Origin: Coniferiporia sulphurascens
Lineage: Eukaryota; Basidiomycota; Agaricomycetes; Hymenochaetales; Hymenochaetaceae
Direction: 5' to 3'
DNA: 64,000 nt
NCBI GenBank assembly: GCA_002794785.1
Contig: NBBA01000006.1
Location: forward strand, 372,001 to 436,000
The notes below the pieces were generated by a model. That model was not told where the DNA came from. It was given only the letters and a program-made list of their open reading frames with translations, and did no database searches. Positions 45,245 through 57,200 of this stretch are shown here, piece by piece (position 1 is the first letter of the stretch; each line of letters starts with the position of its first letter). The position numbers and the translations under genes were made by a program.

Positions 45245-45650
45245 CCTTCCGTTTTAGGACTTGAAGCGAGTAATTACGTAAGTATATTCAACTGTACGGA
45301 GCCAATTTTATGGCCGAAGCCGCGGCTTGGCAATTACAAGTAAAGTTATCCCGCGGCGCCGCAGCCAAAAACACGTGTTAAAGACGACGGAACGAAATGC
45401 TAAAGGTTGTTGCTTCGGTTGCTCGGACAAGACATTATAGATCCAAGCTTGAACAGCGTCGCTTTAGTTTGGGTACATATGCCCGGTAAAAGTACGAATT
45501 ACATGGAGTGCGACTAGTTGTTTGGATACATACATAGAGCAGGAGAATACATCAACGAAACGAACCCAAGATTCCAACGCCTGAGCATAGGAAAGATGTG
45601 GCGAGCTCGGTGGTACATTATTTTGACCAAAATCTGGTTAGACTTTTGCT
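45245..45650. other. Flank of the transposon island, no gene
   Basis: Host-like composition resumes. No feature recognised. Confidence 0.4.
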
Positions 45651-46118
45651 TCACTTGCTGACCGCCCAGTCTAAGGGCACTGACATTATCGTCCCATTGT
45701 ACCTGGCCTCCAAAGCGGACACTCTACCCCAAAATCCTGCGGCGAGTTCAAAAAGGCCCCCTTCGCCTAAATGATGAACTGCGTCTTCAAACCATCGCCG
45801 CTCGGTCCGCGCGCTCGTCCTGAAATACTGGGATCGTAAGAGTTTGTCCAAGTAGTTCTGCGCCTGTGTCGCGGAGATGAAGACGCTTGACAAGTCGGCG
45901 ATGCGGATGATTACGATGGGTTCTCCTCCTCTTCCGTACGCTTCCACATTCGAATAGCACTCGCTTGGGTCGTATTTCAAATTGCCGTCACAGAAAAACA
46001 ATGCACCACGATGGCTGCACACCGGAGTATTCTCTTTGCCAGTGCCTGCGACGAAGAGTCGGTAATGCGAGGTGAAGACCAGGAGGTATAGCGAGTTGGC
46101 TATAAAGGTGGCAGACAT
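45651..46118 (-). CDS. Small probable secreted or membrane protein (155 aa)
   Basis: Single exon with a good start context (GGCC before ATG T). The N-terminus is hydrophobic (FIANSLYLLVFTSHYRLFVAG), compatible with a signal peptide or anchor. Three Cys (VCSHRG, FFCDGN, SECYSN) lie close behind. The rest is mixed with charged helices (TQAQNYLDKLLRSQYF) and ends in a TGA stop. No family is recognised. It is isolated between the LINE and a gene-poor region. It could also be one exon of a spliced gene. Confidence 0.5.
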   Translation of the reverse strand: MSATFIANSLYLLVFTSHYRLFVAGTGKENTPVCSHRGALFFCDGNLKYDPSECYSNVEAYGRGGEPIVIIRIADLSSVFISATQAQNYLDKLLRSQYFRTSARTERRWFEDAVHHLGEGGLFELAAGFWGRVSALEARYNGTIMSVPLDWAVSK

Positions 46119-47228
46119 GGCCTGTGAGGAGGTATTAGCTGCTTCGCTCTAGGCACTAGCGGAATAACACGTACTGGTGGTATGGAAAGGTAGGAGACTG
46201 AGTACTGTGCTGAAGCTGCCGTGGTGTGCGTCTTAAATGTCTGTTTCTAGGAAAAATCTCGGCGTGGCTCAGTGTTAAGCGCAGCCGCACAGATGTCTGA
46301 AAAAAAATTCAGGGCTTATTCTGAAGAAGCGAGGGAAGAGAAAAGTGTGAAGTAACGGCGGTATTATGATCACACCTCTTTTTGGGCGAATCTATTTCGC
46401 GACCAAAATATTCAGGGTTTTTGCACCCTTAATGTCTATATGTGTAAATCCCGCCTGGCATCCATTGTAGTTTGTATTGGCCGTCCTTGGCCTATCAGCT
46501 TCGACTTCCTGATCTCTTGATTCATTTTCTCGCGGTGCAACTGATAGACCGAATTGGAAAAGGGGTGCCTCATGGCAGGGTGGTGGTACCCAAATAAACC
46601 AAACAATCACTTGCCGACGCCGTTCGATGCCACAATCTCAAGATATCCCCGCTGGAGACGGGATAGTATCCGCTCTTTAACTAGGCTAAAGAGCTTGGGT
46701 GTCCTTTTGGACGGAAAAAGAACGGATGGCGAAGGGGAGATATTTCTTGGATGACTTGCGCGAAGAGAATCGGCGCAGATGAAGGCGGCTGACAATCATC
46801 CTACTGTCTGTTGTTGATTCGTTATCAGTGAATCCGATGGACCGAAGCGATGTATCGCCCGCAGCCACGAGAGACCCATAAGGTTATCATCGTCCCTGCA
46901 GCGTGAGCCTCGATCAATTTGGGATCCGAACCTCACCACCCGGAGCAATCCGAATTAGTCTATCGCCTTCAAGACCGATTCGTCCTCCAGCCTCGGAGTC
47001 TATGTTCCAGGCTTCCTGCGGGACCGTGTTATTGAGCCTTCACCGTGTACAAGGGTCCCATTCTAAATATTAAAAACTTGACTCGTGTCGCCTAAGATGG
47101 GGTATCCAGCAATTTTTTTGCAAGCGCGTAAGATAGTGGATGTGCTGTTCACACCCCCCGCGAGTCCTGGCAACCCTGAACAAGTCATATTTTGCATATA
47201 GAAGCACCGTAGGCCCGCACAAGGCGTC
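46119..47228. other. Intergenic, no supported gene
   Basis: Short open frames on both strands lack codon pattern or recognisable motifs. The first part should be the promoter of the small gene at 45651-46118. Confidence 0.4.
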
Positions 47229-47388
47229 AACACGGCGCAGGGAATGGCATTCAGCCTGATGGATTGAGGCATGTCGTAGGGATGGAAAACGTGAAGCGCT
47301 CTTTCTGAAAGAAAGAAAAAAACTTGAAGTCCCCTGTCTCGACTACATGCATCATTTCAATGGTGCCAATGGCATTTGCCGTGACGTG
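47229..47388. mobile_element. Diverged second copy of the 162-bp MITE-like element
   Basis: Shares CTGATGGATTGAGGCATGTC, GTAGGGATGGA, ACATGCATCATTTCAAT and GGTGCCAATGGCATTT with 5262-5423. The terminal repeats have decayed: left CACGGCGCAGGGAATG, right CATTTGCCGTGACGTG. Confidence 0.75.
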
Positions 47389-48393
47389 TAGCGATATGAT
47401 GGAAAAGAAGGGCGACCGCCTGATCGGACGAGGGAAAAAAGTACCGTCCACAATGGCGAAGGCCCCATAGCCTGAACGCCGACGGCGGAAGAGGACAGTA
47501 CCCGCCGCTCGAGACTTGACCTTCCGCAAAGTCCCGCAAGGCGAATGAAAATTCTTCACAGCCAATGCAAAAGGGTTGATTTTTTCAGCAAACGACCTGG
47601 AAATTCCGATGCCAGAAGCTTCATCCCTGTTCCTATATGGCTTGAAAGACTTTGAAGAATGGAGAATCAGGGCCGTCCACACGCCGGCTACACGGCAACG
47701 GACATCACGCCTAGTGCCCTCTGTACTTGACGACGTGCAAGTTTAGAAATGCATTGCATCTGTCGTTTTATTGACGAATCCGCGTCGTCTCAAAAAAAAG
47801 AATGCGAAAGACGAAAGCCATGAGGCCGACCAAAAGATTAGTGGGTATGATCTCTCCCGCGAAATGGTTAATATAGATAGCTTTATTCAGTCTTTCATTT
47901 TGTTATATTTTTCCAAGATTCCTCGCGCTTTCCAGTAATATACCTAACTGGGAGAGTTAATCAGAGAATTGGTCAGAGGGACGATGATGTACATACTAGT
48001 TCCTAAAGGCCGTTTCATCTGTGATGGCCGGAAATAGCATTATTGTTGATTAATGAACTGAATTGTTGTCTTTAATAATAAAAAATGCGTCGGTCTTGTC
48101 GCTCGATACCCCCTTCGCGTGTAGACGTGGAAGAATGGCATCAGTAGGGTAGCCCCTGATGAGCGCCACACCACAAAATTTAGTAAACGTGCGCGGAGTT
48201 ATGCAAATTGAATCTCTAGAGTCATTATCCAGCGCTTAATCTCGCCACTAAGATTTTTCGTGATTTGTGAGTTTCCGACCTCGAAAGGCGTTTCCGATAA
48301 GCAGTGACCATTTCTAGCTACCGTCCCCAAGGCCTCCGGCCGACCCCCATGTCCTCGGTAATGGACGGAGCAGGGGCAACACAACGGCTATTG
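47389..48393. other. Intergenic, no supported gene
   Basis: Contains the 3' flank of the minus-strand gene at 48394-50028. A minus-strand open frame across 47251-47682 overlaps the MITE-like copy and is not considered real. Confidence 0.4.
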
Positions 48394-50028
48394 TCACATT
48401 GTGAATTTTCCGAGGTCGTGCAGTATATCGAGACCCCCCACAAATTCGTTTATATTCTCATAGGAGTATTTGGACCTTCTGGAAGTACACAGGGATATAT
48501 TGAAGTTGATGTGCCGTTCTGTGCAGAGTGCTTCCGTCTCGTGCATTCGGGCGATGTGAACTGTTGCGATCGTACCGTAAGGGACCTTTTGCCTGAAATA
48601 GATCCGGAGGGCGCGTAGCTCCGGCCAGATATTGGCCGAGATTAATCGGAACAGTAGTGCGTCGACGTCTTCCCATTGTGTGCGTGACCCTAAAATATTC
48701 TCGTTCCCAAACTGGAACGAAAGCCTTTCCACTCCCCGGGGTACACACCGTAAAGTAACCTCCGAAAGAAAGGGTTCAGACTCGAGGAATATTCCGCGTA
48801 ATGTTTTTGGACACCGCTCGAGAAGCCATGAAACGCATTCTTGCTTACTGTCCGGAACACCGGCGACATAGAGCGTCTCCAGCTGGAGAAGCAATGGCAA
48901 TAAGCGATGGAATTTTCCTGGGACTATGTCTGCCTCTGTGCCCCATTGGAAATGAAACGCAAAAGTGCTGAGAAAAAAATCGCCAGACTGATCGCGTGTC
49001 CAAACGGGGTGCAACTTGACGCCCTTCGGAAACTCGTCCCAAGCATGAACCATCGGATTGAACAGATGCAAAGCTTGCAAGGACGGGGAAGGCCTAAACG
49101 CGGCGAACCCCAAAGGCAGCCCTTGACAAGAAATGTCGGGCACATCCCAGCGCTTAAGTGTGAGATTTCTAAGAGAGGGCATAGAGATAATGGAGCCAAA
49201 ATGCGATGTCGACAAATCGCTGTCTATGGGGAAACTCGCAAATACGAGCACCAGTTCATTAACCGAGCTGAGTAAATCGAGTGTGCTCCGAAAAAGATCC
49301 GTTGAGAGCAAGGCTTTGTCGAAAGTCCAGACAAATTTGCGTATGCCGGTTAATTTATCTGTGAGCGCTATCTTTAATGTTCCCGCAGTGGATAATGCAA
49401 GGTCTATCTCTGGACCTTTTGAAGAGTTAAGATAAAAACGTCGAGTCCATGGTCCAACGAATGGACTGGCGAGGCAATGCTTGAGCAGCTCTTTTCTTCC
49501 TGGATGTGTCAGAACTAGCGATCGACCTAAGGCTCGGCGCGCAGGATGAGTCCAGCGATGCTGGACGAGAGCAAGGCTCCGGAGAATATCCTTTAGGTCG
49601 CACCTCTCTTCGAAGGGCCGGTGTCTGTCTTGGATCACTTCCTCAATCCAGCCGATGACTTCTCCTAAAACAAGCGGCGGAATTGGATTAGGCGCAGCAG
49701 AAAATTGGAATTCCGACCGTCCTGCTCCTTGTCCACCAATTACTGGAAGAGTGCTCCCTGCACCAGCCACAGCGCTTGCAAAGCTGCGCTTTGACTGGTA
49801 TAGATATATATCCTCTGTTCTATGCAACACCATTTCGGACGGATTAAAGGACCGGTCACGGAGAATAGAGAAAATTGCGTCCATCAAATCGGGGCTGGCG
49901 TCGTGAGCTAATGCAAGGCTTGCGATCATGGCATCCGAGCGAGTTGGAAACATGGTGTAGCTTCCGAGATCTTTTTCGAAGGCCGAGTTCCCGATGTAAT
50001 AGGCCTGTTGGTTTACAGCTGTAGTCAT
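48394..50028 (-). CDS. F-box/LRR-like family protein C (544 aa)
   Basis: Intronless reading from ATGACTACAGC. Same family as A and B: YYIGNSAFEKD, MIASLALAHDASPDLMD, an F-box-like helix pair (LRSLALVQHRWTHPARRALG), then LRR-like segments (SMPSLRNLTLKRW, LLLQLETLYV, RCPKTLRGIF). More distant than A from B, with a different middle. It ends in DILHDLGKFTM where A and B splice to the acidic last exon; no GTATGT donor is present here, so it has lost that exon. It lies 37 kb from A and B in opposite orientation, so dispersal preceded the tandem duplication. Confidence 0.8.
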   Translation of the reverse strand: MTTAVNQQAYYIGNSAFEKDLGSYTMFPTRSDAMIASLALAHDASPDLMDAIFSILRDRSFNPSEMVLHRTEDIYLYQSKRSFASAVAGAGSTLPVIGGQGAGRSEFQFSAAPNPIPPLVLGEVIGWIEEVIQDRHRPFEERCDLKDILRSLALVQHRWTHPARRALGRSLVLTHPGRKELLKHCLASPFVGPWTRRFYLNSSKGPEIDLALSTAGTLKIALTDKLTGIRKFVWTFDKALLSTDLFRSTLDLLSSVNELVLVFASFPIDSDLSTSHFGSIISMPSLRNLTLKRWDVPDISCQGLPLGFAAFRPSPSLQALHLFNPMVHAWDEFPKGVKLHPVWTRDQSGDFFLSTFAFHFQWGTEADIVPGKFHRLLPLLLQLETLYVAGVPDSKQECVSWLLERCPKTLRGIFLESEPFLSEVTLRCVPRGVERLSFQFGNENILGSRTQWEDVDALLFRLISANIWPELRALRIYFRQKVPYGTIATVHIARMHETEALCTERHINFNISLCTSRRSKYSYENINEFVGGLDILHDLGKFTM

Positions 50029-50787
50029 TGTGACGTGCAGGAAGTTGCTTATCCCCGACTATAAGCTCGGTCCGTTCCGTTTGGCCTAATGACTGTTATC
50101 GCAGAAATTAATGATGGCCGGCGACCTGGTACTAATAGACGACTCAACTAGATGTCGCGGGAAGAGCTGCAGGCGACAAGGAGCGTACCCTTTAGCTGCT
50201 GTCGACGAACAGAGAGGTAGACGGCAAGAAGGGGGACTCACCGCTCGGCCCATTTAATAGATATGCGGCGTGGCCACCGTATCTCCTTGACGCTAAAAGT
50301 ACTGACATACGACAAAAAAAGGTGATTCATTGCAGACGATTATATAATCTTTTATATGCGATCCACGGATGCACCGTGCCATCATGCACGTGTTACGGGC
50401 ACTACGCTGCCAATGCTATTTTTGCCATGATTCCACTAAGCAGGCTCACAGGAATAAATGCCATTTCTGTTGGAATATCCAATCATGAGAGCTGATTGTG
50501 GGTTTGGTCATTCCGACTGGAGCATTTTTGTAGTATTTGACCGCTTGCCATGTGTAATTTCAGCTTTCGGTTGGTCGAGCATTTACAACGAAGTAAATAC
50601 CCAAATGTAATATAGGAAATAGGTAAATAAAAGTGAAATACTGTAAATTTTGAAACCGGTGTAGCGTACCTCAGCGCTCGGTTGGTCGAACGTGAGGTGA
50701 GTATATCCACGGTAGGATACAAAAAGGACTGTATGATATATTAGGCAATTTGATCTACTAAGCTATACAGTATAGTCCTACTCCAGG
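50029..50787. other. Upstream region of protein C, no other gene
   Basis: Promoter side of the gene at 50028. A short phrase CGGTTGGTCGA occurs twice (about 50568 and 50681). No gene is supported. Confidence 0.4.
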
Positions 50788-50910
50788 TTGAGTCGGAGCT
50801 TGCCGAATTTCAATACGCTCGTGTCTTCTCGCGCAATTATTTATTGCCATTTATACGATATACACAGATACTCGAAGTGCATTCGCAAGCGCCACAAATT
50901 TCTGGGACCG
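50788..50910 (-). mobile_element. Degenerate copy of the family-2 short element
   Basis: Weak but colinear match to 4836-5018: GAGTCGGAG at the left, CTCGCGC-ATTATTTATTG in the middle, GCATTCGCAAGCGCCACAAATTTCTG at the right in pieces. Ends are not resolved. Confidence 0.45.
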
Positions 50911-51678
50911 AACAACTTCAACGTAGAGAAATTTGACCATCGAAAGACCCCTGTACTTTCAAACAGGTATCCTTAATGGTATATGTGGCTAGCTTACTCT
51001 ATAAAAATTTCAATGCTTCAATTGATCCGGAGTGCGGAGTCCGAACGACGATGTTGAGTTTCAACTCAACTGATGCTTTGATTACTCGCTGCTTCGCCTG
51101 GGATGTGGCTTAGATGCGTGCCGAGCCTAGCGTAGCCCGAAGAAAATTAATGTTCGGGGTTCATAAAGGGCATAGATACAGTAGCTGAATTGTCCCGACT
51201 CCGAGTCATCCATACACTGTGGAATTTAATGCAAGAAACCGGCACTGGTTTCGTGTTTAACGGCCAAAGGAATTAAAGGAATTAATTTTCGGCAACTGCG
51301 ACTCTGATCTCATGTTTAGGAAGATCCTTAATCGGAAGCTCACTGGGAATTCTCAAGACTCAATCTAATTAGGTCCTTTTGACGTTAGGGTTGTTTGGTT
51401 GATGTCAGGCGGCGACATCTCCGCCTCGACAGGAATTTTGATATTTTCGTGCCCATGATGGTACTATACTGCATTTGTTCACGCCGAACTCTGCGTTCAA
51501 ATCGGGAATATCACCTGGTATAACGTCGGTTGGAAATACTTCAGCAATGCGTGGCGTCCGCTATCTTTTTGAATTGTTTGAACCTCGACCTTGAGCCGGA
51601 CAGAAACTCTGGCCAACGCTGTCGGGGTTAGCCTTAGTTGTCCATTGCTATCTCGCTTCGACTCGGACAGTGGGCACG
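50911..51678. other. Intergenic, no supported gene
   Basis: Nothing recognised. Confidence 0.4.
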
Positions 51679-52477
51679 TCACTTCGGCGCCGCATTAACA
51701 GAGGTCCTAGTGACGGTCGTCGTAGTTGTAACCGTTGTCGTCGTAGTCGTCGTCGTCGTAGTGGCATTTGCGTCTGAGGTGATCGTCTCAGTGGTCACAA
51801 AACTCGTCTGTTTGTCTGCTTCATCCTCTTCTACGGTCTTGTCGCCCTCGCGTGATATGGATTTATCGGAGCATCGTTCCAGGTGCCATAGCTGGTGGCG
51901 CGCACGAGAGTCCCACGCTCCCAAGCTGATCTATGCATTTCACGGTATTACATGCCGCGAGCGCGAATATGGGGACATGAGGTTTTTGTACTCACCTTCG
52001 CACCGGGTTTCGCGTCCCCTCCCTTAAGTTCGACGGCGAAGAGTCTGTTGGGCCATAAAATACTGTGAGCGTAGTCAATCATCCATCAACATAATACTTT
52101 CATTAGGCATACCGGAAGACTGCGCTGTTTTCTTCTGGAATAGTTTCTTCTTCTACTATCCATGTAACGGGGAAGTCACCATTTGCTATGATCTCGATAA
52201 CTTCGCCGGTATTATCCGTAATATCTAACGTTAGGTATCCGCCCGTGTATACGCTGCATATGGACCATCCGGAACCAAGTCTAGAGAATGTCCACTGAAT
52301 CGATTTTTGTGTTGGAACCAGAGAGGAAGTAGCTTGTAGGGGATTGCGACTTGCCTGCTGATTATCGAGACCATGCCATGGGAACCCGATGACTGTCCTA
52401 TTGTTTGCCCCTGACAAGTCGGCTACAGAACTGGTCGCGACGTTTCGCAGGAGATAAGATCCGAATTCGAGTGTCAT
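51679..52477 (-). CDS. Ricin-B-like beta-trefoil lectin with Thr-rich tail (227 aa)
   Basis: Three exons, 52113-52477, 51996-52062 and 51679-51930, in phase. Introns start GTATGC and GTGAGT. The fold is suggested by LRNVATSSVADLSGANNRTV, GFPWHGLDNQQ, WTFSRLGSGWSICSVYTGGY, LTLDITDNTGEV and, after the introns, RARHQLWHLERC. These are repeated hydrophobic-W-Q patterns of fungal ricin-B-like lectins, which bind glycans and are often defensive; substrate is unknown. After the fold comes an acidic linker and a run of Thr with Val (trinucleotide repeat ACN/GTN, 51700-51765). Start at MTLEFGSYLLRN; a preceding in-frame stretch (DPTLTPVNATGVKR) may be an extra exon. Confidence 0.65.
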
Positions 52478-52819
52478 TCTCTTGACTCCCGTAGCGTTTA
52501 CCGGAGTGAGAGTGGGATCCAAGGATATGTAAGAAACTTCTGAGGTGAGTGAACTTGAACGTTTCTCGTACTGGTATCGTTGCTAGACACGAATATACAG
52601 CAGGACTTTTGGTTCACAGCCGTCTGTCGTGCATCTGCCTCGAGGTCAACAGGCGGAGTGCACAAGGCCTCAAAGCACGCGGCAAGTGTTGGTGTCATAG
52701 TTTGAACATAAAAAAACCGTGTACCATTCGTGCCTACGTGGACTGCGATACAAGCCGATGTAGCTCTTGGTTAATATCAAAACTCCTGATATATGCGGTG
52801 AAGATCCTTTCGATTTCCA
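52478..52819 (-). other. Gap between lectin and MDP1 genes, possible extra lectin exon
   Basis: On the minus strand the frame before the lectin ATG stays open to an acceptor-like CTCAG at about 52540, and a separate open frame (MTPTLAACFEALCTPPVDLE) runs 52498-52698. These may be 5' exons of the lectin gene. I could not join them in phase. Confidence 0.3.
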
Positions 52820-53862
52820 CTAAGCGATTTCATCGGTTTCCGGCTCCTCACCTTCGGAAAGCGGATGGCGACGTCGCCATTCGGACAAGCCAGCTTCGAA
52901 GAGGGCGTTATCTGTCCGGCTAGTCACAAGTATGAATGTGACGCCTTCATTCTTCGATATTAATTTCCGTATGATGATCTGACGAAGAAAATTTGGCCTA
53001 CCTAGTTTCTCGACCTCTTTATTCCGTCGCTCGTCATCAAAGAACAGCTGTAAAAAAAACAGAGTTTCGTCAGGCATTGGATGCTTTGCGGAAATAAAGC
53101 TTTAAACTCGATCTGTCATACCATTTGTGAGTAAGGTATTCCAGTTTTCCTGTGCAATGCTTTGAAATGCGCGATTTTCGATCCTGTCGATGGTCGTTGA
53201 TGCATACTGATCAGTGGAAACTGAACAAGCGGTCCACGTCATAATGGAGCTTTACCGGGGTATATTTCGAGTTGATCAAAATAGTCTATTGCGCGTTTCG
53301 GGGGCTCTTGAGGCTCAGATTCATGAGGCGGAATAAGTAACAAGGATAATGCTTCCCTTGCACTTTGGGATCAGTTTGTTCGAAGAATTAGCCATGTATT
53401 CTGATGTTTCGGAGGGAAACAAACGACTCACAGCTTGGAAGCGCTTGTTCTCGAACAGGCCGCTACTTTAACACTGGTGTGCCTCAGTCTATGTAATATT
53501 GAAGGAACGTCGGGATATAGACTAATCGGGACTTCATATCTTGATTCAATCAAGTCTTTGATTAAGGGGAATTCGAGCGCGTATAGAGATGGAAAAACAC
53601 CTATCCGTGATTTCATTCAATGTATCCCCCTGTCGCTTTAGCGGGCCTGAGATCACATTCATGATAAGAGCTGTTGTAAGGAAGCAGAAGGTATATGACT
53701 GGGAGTGTACCAAAAACGTGTGTGTCTATCCATAGATCCCAGAGTGTATAACTTGATCAATTCGGAGGAAAGGCACGTTAGGAGTGGTGAATAAAGAATA
53801 TCATTGCTGGCTACGCACTCTAGATCAAAAGCTACGAGCTGAGGGTAGCGTGTGTTCGCCAT
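52820..53862 (-). CDS. Magnesium-dependent phosphatase MDP-1 (HAD family, 184 aa)
   Basis: Eight small exons were joined: 53819-53862, 53711-53751, 53601-53646, 53432-53521, 53256-53356, 53122-53183, 53002-53047 and 52820-52944, total 555 nt in phase. The protein has the HAD catalytic start VAFDLDYTLWDLWIDTHV (nucleophile Asp and second Asp), then LYPDVPSILHRLRH, the motif-II Ser/Thr region VAACSRTSA, a Lys in GSKIAHFKALHRKTG, and motif III LFFDDERRNKEVEKLGVTF. Family members dephosphorylate protein tyrosine or glycated/sugar phosphates; the in vivo substrate is unclear. Ends ETDEIA. Divergent from MON2. Confidence 0.9.
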
Positions 53863-54210
53863 GCGTACCGCTGATTCGACCGTCCGGAGCGAATTCAGAG
53901 ACGTCCTTGGCACAGCTTTTAAGCGAGATTCAACCAATGGCCAAGCAATATCCAAAGGCTCAACTTCAGGAATTGCCTTTTCCTCATGGCTCAGAAGAAT
54001 GGATTGAATCCGTGAGAGCAGATAGCCTTTTCTGCACTCAAGGGCGGCCTGCTGACTGTAGTTTAATGACGCGCCGGCAGCGACGCCTCACAAAGACGTA
54101 CGAAGCTGCGCGCGTCGTCGGTCGGACTCGGGACTCTAACCTCTTCGTTGTTCTTCATGTTCACCAACGTGTTCTTCTGTCTTTGAAGTCTTTGTTGGTT
54201 TTCTTTTAAT
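53863..54210. promoter_or_regulatory. Divergent promoter between MDP-1 and MON2
   Basis: 348 bp between the two start codons. On the plus strand a T-rich, C-containing stretch (54130-54210) precedes the MON2 ATG. No specific factor site is claimed. Confidence 0.45.
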
Positions 54211-57200
54211 ATGAGCTCGCTCGCGTTCCTTGTGACAGAACTTCAGGTCAGTTGCCCTGAATTGCGTTCGGAGGCTCTGCAACATCTGCTCATGCTGCCA
54301 CACAGTCGCTGGCAAGTGAGACAAGGAGGAAGCACTCGGATGTTCGCGAGGTAAGTCGGCGTGTCCTTCTGCATCGCGGTTTGCATGGATCGGAGTCGAG
54401 GCTCTGCGTGCGGCACTATCCAAGGTCAAAGGACCAGCGCTTCAGTATGGTTGTCAAGAGAACACAAGCAAGCATTGGTATTAGAGAAGGCGTGACATCA
54501 TAAGCCATTGTCCTCCGGTGGTTATAGTGAGGCACCATCCGCAGATAGGTCTGAGATTTGGGGACGTCCCCTTTTGCATACATTCATTCCAATCTCAATT
54601 CCGTTGGCTTCGTCTGCGTGAAACTTATGTTCTCCTTTCCCTCAAGGCAGCAGAAAAGGCAGTGGCAATCCTCCGAAATCTGCCAGACCAAACAGCGAGC
54701 CGCCTTGCCGAAGGTGAGTTACTTCCGTTTCAATTGCTCGAGCTTATGGCTAATGAGGTTTAGATGGACCCCAGTCTGAGGAGCTCCTTCGTCCGGTCTT
54801 TATGGGCTGCGCAACCAAGAACACGAAAGTGACTGCCATCTCATTAGGGTCGCTACAGCGTCTTATCGCGTTGAAGGCCGTGCCACAGTCTGCTGTGCCG
54901 GCCGTAATCAACACTATGAATGAGTGTATGAGTCAAGGAGTCGACATCCAGTTGCGCATCCTACAGACACTGCTTTCGCTCATAACCAATTTTCCGGCTA
55001 TACATGGTCTTCTACTTGGCGATGTACGTCCTGTCTCAAGCCGCATCTTACGTGCAGAGATATTTGAACTCGCCCTTTGAAGGCCCTTCTTTTGTGCTTC
55101 AAGATGCAAGAATCGCGCATAGCGGTTGTATCATCCACCGCCGCAGCGACACTTCGGCAACTTGTGATGTTTGTAATTGACAAAGTTGTAGATGAGGATC
55201 GAAGAGACAACTTGAAGCCTAACGATTATACCGAAATAGTTTTACCTGATGGGTCTCACAAGAGTCTCGGACCTTCCGCCCTAGACGCATACTCTGTAGT
55301 TGAAGACCTCTGTCTCCTCGCCAACTCCGAAAAGCCTCACTTTCTTAAACTTGGGTCTCTGCCGAAGACATTTTCCCTAGAACTGATAGAGAGCGTCTTA
55401 ACAAACTACCACGACCTTTTCCGCCAACATGCCGACCTGCTTGTACTCCTGCAACATCATCTATGCCCCTTGTTACTCAAGCTTTTGTCCGACAAACCGC
55501 TGTTCCCGCTTACGTTGCGTTCTACTCGCGTTGTCTTCTTATTATTAAAACAATTTTCAAGCGAATTCATGACCGAAGCGGAGGTGTTCTTATCGATATT
55601 AATTAAGATTATCGGCGGTGAATCCGAGTCTGGATCGTCCGATGGCCAGTCGCGACCTCAGTGGATGAGAGTGCTCTCCATGGAAATAATACGAGGGTAA
55701 GTGGTCACTCGCGAGAGGGTCATTCCGTTGCTGACATTTTTTTCCTAGTCTCTGTAACGACGCAGATCTCATATGCCATGTGTGGGAATGTTACGATTCA
55801 CAAGAAGGCAGCTCAAATCTTTTTGGCTCTCTGGTCTCCGTACTGAAGCGTCTCGTCACCGAAAGGCCCGTATTGCTCGGCGTATCATCTCAGATGTTCG
55901 GAGTTGGTGTTTCGTCCTATCACACAGAGGCTGGAACGTCTGCTGGAACAAGTGGATATGGATTTGACATCGGGACCGTTGCTGGAATTGTCGCGAATGC
56001 AGCAAGCGCTACAGTAACGAACGTAGTGGGGATGATGGGCACGGAGCACGGGCTAAGCCAAACTGGCTCAGCAATGAAGTTGCAATGGTCTGTGAATTTA
56101 ACAGACGTGTATTCTAACCCACTATTAAAGCGAGATATGACAGTATTGATCAACTCGATAAGGCCGAAGCTCCTCCTATCCCAGAAGCGTATATTTATCT
56201 GCTCGGACTGCAGTGCCTCGTCTCCATCTCTGAAGGATTTGCCTCAGTGACATTGCCACTGTTCAATAGCATTGTCGTGCAACGCTCACGCGCGGCGGGA
56301 GAAAACACGATCAGGGCGCCACCTGCATTGGATATCTCTGCACTTCCCGCAGGCGAGCCTTCGACGAGGCAGTTACAGTCCGTACATGGCATGCTCGAAA
56401 GCGGTTGGCCCGCGTTACTTGCCGCGTTGTCCTTTCTCATCGCGACTAATCTGTCGGACGAGCTCTTTGGAGATGTCCTTCAGGCTTATCAGAGTCTCGC
56501 AAACGTTGCTGGCATGCTTGGCCTTGCAACGCCGCGGGACGCGTTCCTTACAAGTCTTGCAAAGTTTGCGATTCCCGCGCGCGTTGTTCAAAGCATCGAT
56601 GCGTACGTCGAACCGCCGACACCGCGGTCGTCCAGTGCATTGCAAGATGGCTTTAACGCCCTTGCGGGTGGCGCAGCCGCTATACAGCCACCGGGACTGT
56701 CTGAGCGTAACATGGCGTGCTTGAAAGTATTTGTCTCAAGTGCGCTGTTCCTGGCAGGCAGTCTCGGTCCCGCGTGGTACCATGTGCTTGAAGCCCTACA
56801 AAATGCGGAATATGTACTCACCACAAAGGGCCAGAAAGCTTTGGGAGCAAAGCGTTCGTCTGTACTGGGTGTTGGTACGGGTTCCAGTCCTACGAGTAGG
56901 TCTGTTTCAGCACCGACACCGTCTCAGGCAGCCAGCGCGAGCACGGCGCCCCGCCATCCGCTGCTGGCAGATGTCGATGTTGAGAGTGTGCAACGTGCGA
57001 TTCAACGTTTGTTTGACAGCTCGAAGAACATGGAGGACACGGCATTCCACGACTTCGTGAGCGCATTATGTAAGCTCAGCGCGGAGATGGTAGATATGCA
57101 GTCGGATGCGGGTTCTGTGGTTGAGCTCGAGCCGACAGAAAACGTAGCAACATTGTCTCCCCTTGTGACGTCTGAATCTGCGCATAGGAGACGGGTCAGC

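Noticed and set aside
47251..47682. Minus-strand open frame of 143 codons
   Set aside because: Its 3' part is the MITE-like copy and the rest shows no recognisable protein.
51638..52027. Plus-strand frame with a poly-Val run
   Set aside because: It is the complement of the Thr-rich tail of the lectin gene.
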